Assembly (NCBI RefSeq): GCF_017829975.1
Contig: NZ_JAEEGA010000007.1
Coordinates: 87,242-151,241, forward strand
DNA from: Vagococcus allomyrinae
Lineage (GTDB): Bacteria > Bacillota > Bacilli > Lactobacillales > Vagococcaceae
DNA length: 64,000 bases
Reading direction: 5' to 3'
The notes under the pieces are model-generated. The model ran no database searches and was not told the DNA's origin. It saw nothing but the letters and a program-made list of their open reading frames with translations. Made by a program: the position numbers and the translations under genes. This document shows, piece after piece, positions 56,060-63,088 of the stretch. The first letter of the stretch is position 1. The number at the start of each line of letters is the position of its first letter.

Positions 56060-57274
56060 TTAAACTGGTTCAGCTTCTTTTTTCATCTTAAAATTGACAT
56101 AAATCGCTAATAGAATACCAACAAACGTAATCGCCGCGTTAAATAACAGCACATACTTTGGTCCATCGATCCCACCTGCCTTAGTAATCATGCCTGCAAT
56201 TGTCAAAATAATAAAGTTAGCCAAACTTGAAGCGATCATCACAATTGAGGTCATTTTCCCTTTGTGATCAGGAAACATGCTGACAGCTGTCGACACAGCG
56301 ACTTGTAGAACACCACCGGCCGCCGCATACCCTAAAACAAAACCAGCAACTAGCGTAATCGTCGGAGTCTGTATGAAATACGTGATTAACAACATTCCAA
56401 ACGAAATAGTTGGATAAATAATTAATACTTTCGTCGCATTCAGTCCTTTGTTAATTAAAAACGCAGTTAACAGAATTGCCACAAAGGTCCCTGCAGAATA
56501 AAAAGATTGAATTTTTGATGGATCTACTAAGCCATACATTTTCCCCAATTCTTGATTACAGTTTAACCATAATTGAAAAGTAGACGTACAAGTAAAACCG
56601 ATCATGACAACGGCAGCTGTTAACAAATTAAACTTAATTTTACCACTTTTTGCCACATTTGTACCGCCTTTTTCTAAATCTTCAGACACTTTTTCAGGAA
56701 ATGGCAAGATAGCAATTAAAATACCATCTAAGGCGATTAAAACGGTGGCTACTATAAATAGCGTTCTAAAAGACATTCCTAAGGCCGCAACCATCCCGAT
56801 TAAAAATGGCAGAACAAATTGACCAATCGAAATAGAAAATTTGGTAAAAAGATTCGCTACTGAGCCGTTTTCAGGAAAAATTTCCAGCACAGAAGGGGTC
56901 ACACATGTATCTAAAAAAGAATTCGCTGCACCGCCAATTAAGGCAAAAGCGTAGGCAATTTGCATCGATGGTGAAAAAGCGACACCTACAAAATAAATGG
57001 TATATAAGCCAACTCCAATTAAGCCAGATACCCGTCGACCAAAACGGTCAGATAAAGGTCCGGAAAACGGTAAACTGATTAAGCGACCTAGTCCCAATGC
57101 TGCAATAACACCTAGGACGGCACTAACATCTAGTGTCCCATCTGCTATCTGATTGGCCCCCCATGCTCCTGCAAAATCCTGCTTATACTGACCAATAATC
57201 GAGACACCAATTCCATGAATAAAATAAGTAAAATATAATGAAAATGCTGTCAAATAGTATTTACTTTTAGTCAT
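56060..57274 (-). CDS. MFS permease of module two, paralogue of the module-one permease
   Basis: 404 residues, 12 spans. Contains GPLSDRFGRRVSGL in loop 2-3 and the GGAANSFLDTCVTPSVLEIFP segment shared with the module-one permease. Both probably import quinate, shikimate or related hydroaromatic acids, or exchange them for products. AAGGAGAG lies 5 bases before the ATG. It is the last gene of the group that begins with the dehydratase-like gene at 59140. Confidence 0.82.
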   Translation of the reverse strand: MTKSKYYLTAFSLYFTYFIHGIGVSIIGQYKQDFAGAWGANQIADGTLDVSAVLGVIAALGLGRLISLPFSGPLSDRFGRRVSGLIGVGLYTIYFVGVAFSPSMQIAYAFALIGGAANSFLDTCVTPSVLEIFPENGSVANLFTKFSISIGQFVLPFLIGMVAALGMSFRTLFIVATVLIALDGILIAILPFPEKVSEDLEKGGTNVAKSGKIKFNLLTAAVVMIGFTCTSTFQLWLNCNQELGKMYGLVDPSKIQSFYSAGTFVAILLTAFLINKGLNATKVLIIYPTISFGMLLITYFIQTPTITLVAGFVLGYAAAGGVLQVAVSTAVSMFPDHKGKMTSIVMIASSLANFIILTIAGMITKAGGIDGPKYVLLFNAAITFVGILLAIYVNFKMKKEAEPV

Positions 57275-57355
57275 TTCTTCTCTCCTTCTCTTACATTCCT
57301 AATCAAACTATTATCCAGAGCCTTAACTTATCGACTTAAGAAAAGACAGATCCAC

Positions 57356-58222
57356 TTACGAAAAGTACCTTTTCTCTACATCGGCCACCGGCATCTCCAA
57401 ACCTGTATACAATTTAAACGCTTCGGCTCCTTGTCGTAAAAGCATCCCTTTGCCACCGATAACTTGACACCCCTTTGCCGCTCCATCGCTTAATAACTGC
57501 GTGACAGCTGGGTTATAAATCGCGTCAGCTACTACTAAACCTGAATGAAAAACACTGATATCATTAACAGGTGTTTCAGAAGTATTTCCCATACCGACTG
57601 TTGTCGCGTTAATCAAAATATCCGCCTCCGAAATCGCTTGTTTCAATTTGAGTTCATCTGCTAAATCCAATAACGCCACTTGGCAATCAGGGACTCCTTG
57701 AGAAATTTTTTCAACTGTCCGCTGACCATTTTCAAAAAACTGATCTTTTTGATTAAAAATAGTGACAGCTTGAGCCCCTTCAAGGGCTAATTGAACTTGG
57801 ATAGCCGTAGCCGCACCACCTGCACCTAGAACAACGGTCTTTTTATCTGCTACTTCAACACCGTGAACACGCAGATTAGCAACAAACCCTTGACCATCAG
57901 TAATATGACCAATCAATTTTTGACCATCATTCACAATCGTATTTACTGCTCCGACCATTTCTGCTGCCGGTGATAACTGATCCAAATACTTAACAACAGC
58001 TGTTTTACATGGCATTGTCACATTACAACCACGCATTTTTAAGGTTTTAATTGACTCAATTGCACACTTGACTTCTTCTACCTTAATATCAAAAGCCAGA
58101 TAGACATAATCCAGATTTAACTGTTCAAAACTATAATTATACATAGCCGGTGAACCAGAATGACCGACAGGACTGCCGATTAATCCCAATAAACCAGTTG
58201 TTCCCGATATTCGTTTTTCCAT
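57356..58222 (-). CDS. quinate/shikimate dehydrogenase, YdiB-like (paralogue 3)
   Basis: 288 residues. Catalytic Lys in VTMPCKTAVVKYLD (near 71) and Asp in HITDGQGFVANL (near 107); Rossmann VLGAGGAATAIQVQL; C-terminal [19 protein letters not shown]. The substrate loop is altered: SPVGHSGSPAMYNYSF has Gly for the usual Leu/Ile and Tyr for the His of HSLSP-x-x-HN, hinting at a different hydroaromatic substrate such as quinate or a reduced derivative. AAAGGAGGA gives a firm start. It lies between the dehydratase-like and MFS genes. Confidence 0.87.
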   Translation of the reverse strand: MEKRISGTTGLLGLIGSPVGHSGSPAMYNYSFEQLNLDYVYLAFDIKVEEVKCAIESIKTLKMRGCNVTMPCKTAVVKYLDQLSPAAEMVGAVNTIVNDGQKLIGHITDGQGFVANLRVHGVEVADKKTVVLGAGGAATAIQVQLALEGAQAVTIFNQKDQFFENGQRTVEKISQGVPDCQVALLDLADELKLKQAISEADILINATTVGMGNTSETPVNDISVFHSGLVVADAIYNPAVTQLLSDGAAKGCQVIGGKGMLLRQGAEAFKLYTGLEMPVADVEKRYFS

Positions 58223-58276
58223 TTTATTTCCTCCTTTTAGCTTAATGAGATTGAGCTTTAGCTCCTCATCTCATTG

Positions 58277-59140
58277 TTAAGCCAATAACTCTGGCCACGC
58301 TTCTTGAATCACTTTAATGCTGGTGGCATAATTTTGTGCTGCCGACTCTTCATAACCACTTGCTAAAATAGGGTCTGATATCACTTCAGTTCCGATGACA
58401 ACCGGTTGAATCCCATGTTCTTTAATCGCTTTTAAGAAACCTACAGTGTCACCCCAACCAGTTCCAGGACTTAACCGATCATGCATGGATTCTTCCCGTA
58501 AAATAGTATCTGGATACCGGCGTTCCAACACATCGCATATCTGAACTGAAATAAATTTTTCTTTTGGAATGCCAGCTAAATCAGCCGCTGTCTGATTCGC
58601 TCTGGCCCAGTGCCAAGTGTCTAAAATCAACATGCCGTTTTCGCAATCGGCTAACGCCACAATTTCCCACGCCGCTGCCAAATCAGGAACACCACTATAT
58701 GGCATAAATTCCAAACCAATAATAAGTTCCTTAGCGCGATGACACAATTCTTTAAACGCCTGAGCCAAAACTTCTTGAGAATATTTCTCCATCAATCCAC
58801 AGTTAATATGACCAACCTTAAACAATCGAGCCATGTGAAAAACTGTTTGCTCCTTAAATTGCTGCAACAAGGTGTCAGGTGTCTCTTTTGTTTTGTTTGG
58901 GTCTGCCCATAATGTAATGTACTCCACTTCCGAAACTTCCATTTGATTTTCTTCAAGAATTCGCAACATATCGGCATCTGAGTAGCCCTGCTTTATTGCC
59001 AGCATATAGGTTTCCGCTCTTAACCCTATGCCTTCAAAACCAGCCTTTTTTGCAGTTTTAACACGTTGTTCAAAATCGATTTCCATTCCTAATGTATACG
59101 AACTAATCGTCAACGGTACACGTTTTCCTTCTAAATTCAT
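58277..59140 (-). CDS. TIM-barrel protein resembling 3-dehydroshikimate dehydratase (AP endonuclease 2/xylose isomerase-like)
   Basis: 287 residues from the ATG at 59140 (AGAGGAG 8 bases upstream). The metal-binding positions expected for AsbF/QuiC-type dehydratases are visible in order: Glu in IGLEFMPYSG, Asp and His in LILDTWHWAR (D-x-x-H), Gln in ISVQICDV, and Glu in VIGTEVISD. Such enzymes convert 3-dehydroshikimate to protocatechuate. The same fold includes sugar epimerases and isomerases, so assignment depends on context with the dehydrogenases and permeases. It is the first gene of module two, divergent from LysR regulator 2. Confidence 0.72.
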   Translation of the reverse strand: MNLEGKRVPLTISSYTLGMEIDFEQRVKTAKKAGFEGIGLRAETYMLAIKQGYSDADMLRILEENQMEVSEVEYITLWADPNKTKETPDTLLQQFKEQTVFHMARLFKVGHINCGLMEKYSQEVLAQAFKELCHRAKELIIGLEFMPYSGVPDLAAAWEIVALADCENGMLILDTWHWARANQTAADLAGIPKEKFISVQICDVLERRYPDTILREESMHDRLSPGTGWGDTVGFLKAIKEHGIQPVVIGTEVISDPILASGYEESAAQNYATSIKVIQEAWPELLA

Positions 59141-59200
59141 GATAAGCGCTCCTCTTTTTCTATTGTTAGACTTAATGATCTTTCTTACTAAATATCCCAC

Positions 59201-59228
59201 ATTCTAGCGTGCACAACCGTCATGTGAA
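59201..59228 (-). promoter_or_regulatory. promoter of module two
   Basis: TTCACA (59223-59228), 16-base spacer, TAGAAT (59201-59206) on the minus strand. TATAG repeats lie at 59238-59258, about -45 to -65. Confidence 0.55.
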
Positions 59229-59386
59229 AAAATTATCTATCTATATCTCACATACTATACCCAGTTGTCCTCACCGTCTAATTGTTTTTTTTGGTGAAAC
59301 TATAGCTAAATCGAATAGATTGACTTGTATAATGCCCTTACATTTTGTTATTATGGCTGTATTAGGTATTTTAAGGAGCTAGCCAT

Positions 59387-60280
59387 ATGAACTTACATCA
59401 TTTGCGTTATTTTGAAACTTTAGCAACTGTCCAACACTATACAAAGGCAAGTAAATTATTAAACATTACACAGCCTAGTTTAAGCAATGCCATCTCATTA
59501 CTTGAAGCAGAATTAGGTGTTCGTCTATTTGAAAAAGATGGCCGAAACATTATTTTGACTAAACAAGGAAAGGTATTTCAAGGCTATGTTGAAAAATCGC
59601 TGAACACCTTAGATACTGGCATTGACACTCTCGAAAAAATTAGCAGTGGCTTTGGTCGAATTGAATTGAGTTTTTTACAAATTCTTGGCACCTCATTTGT
59701 TCCTGAGATCGTTCGTGGTTATTTGGCAGCGAACAGTGACAAAGAAATCGACTTTGGGTTTCATTCTGGTGTGACATCTGAAATTATTACGGGTATTAAA
59801 GAACGCGAATACGATATCGGCTTTTGCTCCTATATGCAAGAAGAAGATGACCTTGATTTTTTCCCGATTGCTTCACAGGAGTTAGTTTTAATCGTTCCTT
59901 TAGATCACCCTCTAGCCCAACAAAAAACCGTTGATTTAAGAGACACCATTGATTATCCTTATATTGCCTTTTCTCAATCGAGTGGCTTAAGAGCCATCGT
60001 AGATGACTTGTTTAAAAAAATTAATCAGAACTATCAAATTCAATTTGAAGTCGAAGAAGACCAGGTGATAGCAGGCTTTGTCAGCCAAGGTTTTGGAATA
60101 TCCATCGTCCCAAACATGCCATTGCTGGATTCTTTGCCACTAAAAAAAATTGAATTAGTTAACCTCAGTTGGGAAAGAATCTTTTATCTAGCTATTCCCA
60201 AAAATATCTATCTACCACCTGTTGTTTACCATTTTAAACAGTATGTCCTGCAAAATACCGATTATAAACACTTAATCTAA
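59387..60280 (+). CDS. LysR family regulator 2
   Basis: 297 residues. N-terminal MNLHHLRYFETLATVQHYTKASKLLNITQ with SLSNAISLLEAELGVRLFEKDGRN, and an effector domain containing FEVEEDQVIAGFVSQGFGISIVP. It is clearly a paralogue of regulator 1 and stands divergent from the module-two dehydratase gene. A possible promoter TTACAT-N16-TATTAG precedes AAGGAG and the ATG. It probably activates module two and the SDR gene. Confidence 0.9.
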   Translation: MNLHHLRYFETLATVQHYTKASKLLNITQPSLSNAISLLEAELGVRLFEKDGRNIILTKQGKVFQGYVEKSLNTLDTGIDTLEKISSGFGRIELSFLQILGTSFVPEIVRGYLAANSDKEIDFGFHSGVTSEIITGIKEREYDIGFCSYMQEEDDLDFFPIASQELVLIVPLDHPLAQQKTVDLRDTIDYPYIAFSQSSGLRAIVDDLFKKINQNYQIQFEVEEDQVIAGFVSQGFGISIVPNMPLLDSLPLKKIELVNLSWERIFYLAIPKNIYLPPVVYHFKQYVLQNTDYKHLI

Positions 60281-60310
60281 AAAAGAGGCTGGGACAATAG
60301 TCCCAGCCTC
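60279..60310 (-). terminator. terminator of the SDR gene
   Basis: Minus strand GAGGCTGGGA/TCCCAGCCTC, 10 base pairs, then six U. It is also the left end of the element at 60285-60515. Confidence 0.85.
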
Positions 60311-60515
60311 CGATACTTTTACGAACATTGTGCGATAGACGCGCTCCAAAAGTCTGCTCACTACGCTACGCTTCGATCTCAACAAATTCTAAATGCTAAA
60401 GCATTAAGATTTGAAGGCTCGGCGATTTCTCAAACCCCGAGCATTCGAAAAAGCCGATTGTTCGGGGTCTTCGAGATTGCTCGGAGCAAAACGACTTTAT
60501 GTCCCAGCTTATTTT
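60285..60515. repeat. palindromic intergenic element bounded by GCTGGGACA / TGTCCCAGC
   Basis: About 230 bases between LysR 2 and the SDR gene start with GAGGCTGGGACA and end with TATGTCCCAGC, an inverted repeat. Internal palindromes include ATGCTAAAGCAT and ACCCCGA...TCGGGGT. The composition (GC-richer, with CGAGC/GCTCG pieces) differs from its surroundings, and GGCTGGGACA hairpins of this kind are common in Enterococcus and Listeria intergenic regions. No ORF with a ribosome binding site was found in it. Confidence 0.6.
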
Positions 60516-61358
60516 TTAATTTTCTCGTGATTTTTTATGCTGCTCAATAGCAAAATTACGACGTCCACCTGGCCTCGGAACTAAGTCACCAAGCATTACA
60601 TTGTAGCCACCTTCTACAGTCAACTCGGCGCCATTTGAATAATCAGATCGATTACTTGCCATATACAAAACAGCATTAGCAATATCGATAGTTTCACCAA
60701 TTCGTCGATTAGCAGTCATCCGTTCGCGACCTGACTCCACTTCTTGATCCTCATAGAATTTTTTAGAAAGTGGCGTCTTAACAAAACATGGTAAGATAGC
60801 ATTACTGCGAACGCCAAACTGGCCCCATTCAGCTGCGATTTGCTTTGATAACATGCTAACGGCTGCTTTCGTCGAACTGTAAGCCCCACTGTATGTTTCT
60901 GGACTTTTAGAAGCGATGGTTGATATATGAACCATTCTCCCTGATTTTTGCTCAATCATCAGTCGGCCAATTCGTTGTGAAATAAGGAAGTAACCTGTCA
61001 AATTAACATCAATTGTTAGTTTCCACTCATCTAAAGGAAGATCTTCTAAAGGACAGAACTTCAAAATGGCTGCTGTATTAACTAACACATCACAACGACC
61101 AAAGGTTTCTTTTACTCTCACAACAAGGGCATCCACTTCTGATTCACTGGTAGTATTACACGAAACCCCAATCGCTTGAATCCCAAATTCTGTTGCTAAT
61201 TCTGCCGCATACTCTTGGCACTTATCACCATTTAAATCCACTAACACTAAATTAGCACCTTGTTTTGCAAACTCCTGACAGATCTTTGTTCCCATACCAC
61301 CAACTGCCCCTGTTATGACACAAACATCCCCTACTAAATCTAACCATTGTTTTTCCAT
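60516..61358 (-). CDS. short-chain dehydrogenase/reductase
   Basis: 280 residues of the classical SDR type: VITGAVGGMGTKICQ (NAD-binding TGxxxGxG, with Gly-Ala-Val variant), LVNTAAIL in place of NNAG, active-site Ser in VHISTIASKSPE, YSGAYSSTKAAV with Tyr-x3-Lys. The C-terminal extension (VPRPGGRRNFAIEQHKKSREN) is about 30 residues longer than usual. Context suggests a hydroaromatic alcohol dehydrogenase, possibly for a reduced cyclohexane carboxylate. It has its own promoter and a LysR-type palindrome upstream and ends at a strong terminator. Confidence 0.85.
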   Translation of the reverse strand: MEKQWLDLVGDVCVITGAVGGMGTKICQEFAKQGANLVLVDLNGDKCQEYAAELATEFGIQAIGVSCNTTSESEVDALVVRVKETFGRCDVLVNTAAILKFCPLEDLPLDEWKLTIDVNLTGYFLISQRIGRLMIEQKSGRMVHISTIASKSPETYSGAYSSTKAAVSMLSKQIAAEWGQFGVRSNAILPCFVKTPLSKKFYEDQEVESGRERMTANRRIGETIDIANAVLYMASNRSDYSNGAELTVEGGYNVMLGDLVPRPGGRRNFAIEQHKKSREN

Positions 61359-61394
61359 TCTACTTTATAGCCTCCCGTTCTTGTTTATACCTTC

Positions 61395-61423
61395 ACTATA
61401 TCTTAACAACTTCTATTTGACTA
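61395..61423 (-). promoter_or_regulatory. promoter of the SDR gene
   Basis: TAGTCA (61418-61423), 17-base spacer, TATAGT (61395-61400) on the minus strand; start near 61388. Confidence 0.6.
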
Positions 61424-61443
61424 ATTGCTTTTTTTTTAGTATC

Positions 61444-61460
61444 TATAGTCATTGTCTATA
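61444..61460. promoter_or_regulatory. TATAG-N7-CTATA palindrome upstream of the SDR gene
   Basis: Perfect 5-7-5 inverted repeat centred about 64 bases before the predicted start, the usual position of a LysR recognition site. Confidence 0.5.
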
Positions 61461-61483
61461 TGTGAAGAAGAGCCGTTGCTAAA

Positions 61484-62104
61484 TTACAATGATTTACTGC
61501 TACTGCGATAATAAAGTGTTAAGATAATCGGGACGACCACGCATAAGATTAAAGGAACAACTAGTAACCAGCGACTGTGAAAATATAGATTAATAAACAG
61601 TGTGACGCCTGAGACAACCATGCCTATTCCCAGCATTCTCCAGACACGATTGTCAGCGGCCTGATTGCCTATAAATGGGAAATAGAACATTTTTTTATGT
61701 TTAAATTTCGGTAAAAAATTGCCAATAATAAGGAAGGCTGACGCAACAATTGCCGTAACAATCTCACTAATATTGACCGTAACCCCCTTGATGTTACTTA
61801 ACCAAATAAAGACTAAGATTAAACTCGTTACCAATGGAAAAAAAGCTAAACGAACACAGAAAAAAAAGTGATTTGAGATGGTAAGCTCAGGGTTTTTTTT
61901 AGTTCGATAAAAATATAACCAATTTAGATAGGGACCTATAACATTCAGTAAAACTAATGCGCCCCATTTGGGAAAAGTATAGTTCACATCTCCTTGGCTA
62001 TTAAACTGCATCGGGAGATCATCAGGTAACCCTCGATAAAGTAAGACGCTCACCAAAGGTAGCAGGCACCCCACATAGTAAGCCAATCGTTTTTCTTTAG
62101 TCAT
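61484..62104 (-). CDS. SdpI-like membrane protein (DUF1648/SdpI)
   Basis: 206 residues with about six membrane spans. The N-terminal LPDDLPMQFNSQGDVNYTFPKW is the DUF1648 motif, and GNFLPKFKHKKMFYFPFIGNQAADNRVWRMLGIGMV matches the SdpI C-terminal region. In B. subtilis SdpI confers immunity to the SdpC toxin and signals to the repressor SdpR. Here the ATG overlaps the stop of an ArsR-type gene by 8 bases, the same partner arrangement. No sdpA, sdpB or sdpC homologue is in view, so the true signal may be a foreign bacteriocin or membrane stress. Confidence 0.85.
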   Translation of the reverse strand: MTKEKRLAYYVGCLLPLVSVLLYRGLPDDLPMQFNSQGDVNYTFPKWGALVLLNVIGPYLNWLYFYRTKKNPELTISNHFFFCVRLAFFPLVTSLILVFIWLSNIKGVTVNISEIVTAIVASAFLIIGNFLPKFKHKKMFYFPFIGNQAADNRVWRMLGIGMVVSGVTLFINLYFHSRWLLVVPLILCVVVPIILTLYYRSSSKSL

Positions 62105-62390
62105 CTCTTTCCTCCTGTCTAAACTGCATTAACCACAACAAAACTTCTTCAAAGACACTGGCATTTAGCTCATAATAAATAAAATTTTTATGTTTTTCCT
62201 CCACTATCAAACCTGCTTTAAGCAATTGAGATAGATGATAAGAAATAGTTGCGCCCGTTAAATCAAACTGGTCAACGATTTCTCCAACCGTCAATCTACC
62301 TTTTTTTAATAACTCCAGTATTTCTCGTCTAACTGGATCGGCTAAGGCCTTAAAAACTTTTGGGGTATTTTCACTCAAAGGGAATTCCAT
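62097..62390 (-). CDS. ArsR family autorepressor (SdpR-like)
   Basis: 97 residues from the ATG at 62390: KVFKALADPVRREILELLKKG (helix 1-2), LTVGEIVDQFDLTGATISYHLSQLLKAGLI (helix-turn-helix) and a short wing VEEKHKNFIYYELN. There are no Cys pairs typical of metal sensors, consistent with SdpR-type non-metal regulators. Ribosome binding is weak (AGAAAGTG). A longer frame to 62465 would run through the promoter. It is translationally coupled to the SdpI-like gene. Confidence 0.87.
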   Translation of the reverse strand: MEFPLSENTPKVFKALADPVRREILELLKKGRLTVGEIVDQFDLTGATISYHLSQLLKAGLIVEEKHKNFIYYELNASVFEEVLLWLMQFRQEERDD

Positions 62391-62401
62391 TTCATCACAC
62401 T

Positions 62402-62429
62402 TTCTATTTAGAATTATATCTAAATAGAA
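62402..62429. promoter_or_regulatory. operator overlapping the sdpRI-like promoter
   Basis: TTCTATTTAG-N8-CTAAATAGAA, a perfect 10-base inverted repeat; the spacer contains TATAAT (62413-62418, minus strand), which is the -10. Binding would occlude RNA polymerase. Confidence 0.8.
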
Positions 62430-62480
62430 TCGTACGCTTAATTTGTAAAAATTGCAAACAGTCATTAATCATTAACAGAC

Positions 62481-62510
62481 AAAAAGAGTGGAATGATTAT
62501 CCCACCCTTT
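62481..62510 (-). terminator. terminator of the DUF1801 gene
   Basis: Minus strand AAAG-GGTGG/CCAC-TCTTTTT, interrupted stem with U-run. Confidence 0.65.
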
Positions 62511-62516
62511 CGCCAG

Positions 62517-62972
62517 TCAGTTGTTCCCTGAAGTTGCCCCGCTATGCTCATACAACTCTATCCACTGGTCCACACTGATCTTACTGACTAACTCCCCGAT
62601 TAATTCAAAGGGAATATAGTTAACATTACTCATGCGAAGACAACTTTTTCCCATGTTTAACTTTGTTGGAACTTGTTTAGCATACGCCTCTTCAAACCAA
62701 GCTAAAAGAGTTTTATCTGCATAGAGTCCCATATGATATAAAGAAAGATAATTCTTCTGAGCTGCCAAACTGATAAAAGGCAAAGGCTCAGTTTCCCGAT
62801 TCAAATAACCGGCAGGATACTTACTTAAGGGAACCACATAACTTGGCATCCCATACTGGATCGTCAATTCAAAGCCTTTTGGCAGATTCTCATCGATGGT
62901 TTTAAGTAGTTTGATATAACCATCTTGCCACTTTTCTGGAATAGTGTGGATGTACTCAGAAACTTCGGTCAT
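62517..62972 (-). CDS. DUF1801 (YdhG-like) family protein
   Basis: 151 residues from the ATG at 62972, with AGGAG 8 bases upstream. The N-terminal EVSEYIHTIPEKWQDGYIKLLKTIDENLPKGFELTIQYGMPSYVVP matches the DUF1801 signature (helix, then P-x-G...I-Y-MP-Y); FISLAAQKNYLSLYHMG and GKSCLRM complete it. Family members bind iron or are of unknown function. A longer frame to 63014 is not supported. Single gene. Confidence 0.8.
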   Translation of the reverse strand: MTEVSEYIHTIPEKWQDGYIKLLKTIDENLPKGFELTIQYGMPSYVVPLSKYPAGYLNRETEPLPFISLAAQKNYLSLYHMGLYADKTLLAWFEEAYAKQVPTKLNMGKSCLRMSNVNYIPFELIGELVSKISVDQWIELYEHSGATSGNN

Positions 62973-63088
62973 TCGCCTCACTCCTGTTAGTATAAGATAG
63001 TAACAGTATAACAAACATGCTTAACACTTAGCTAGAAAAGCGTTTGACCTCTAACTAAGTGAAAGGGTCCTTAACACACGCATACGGA

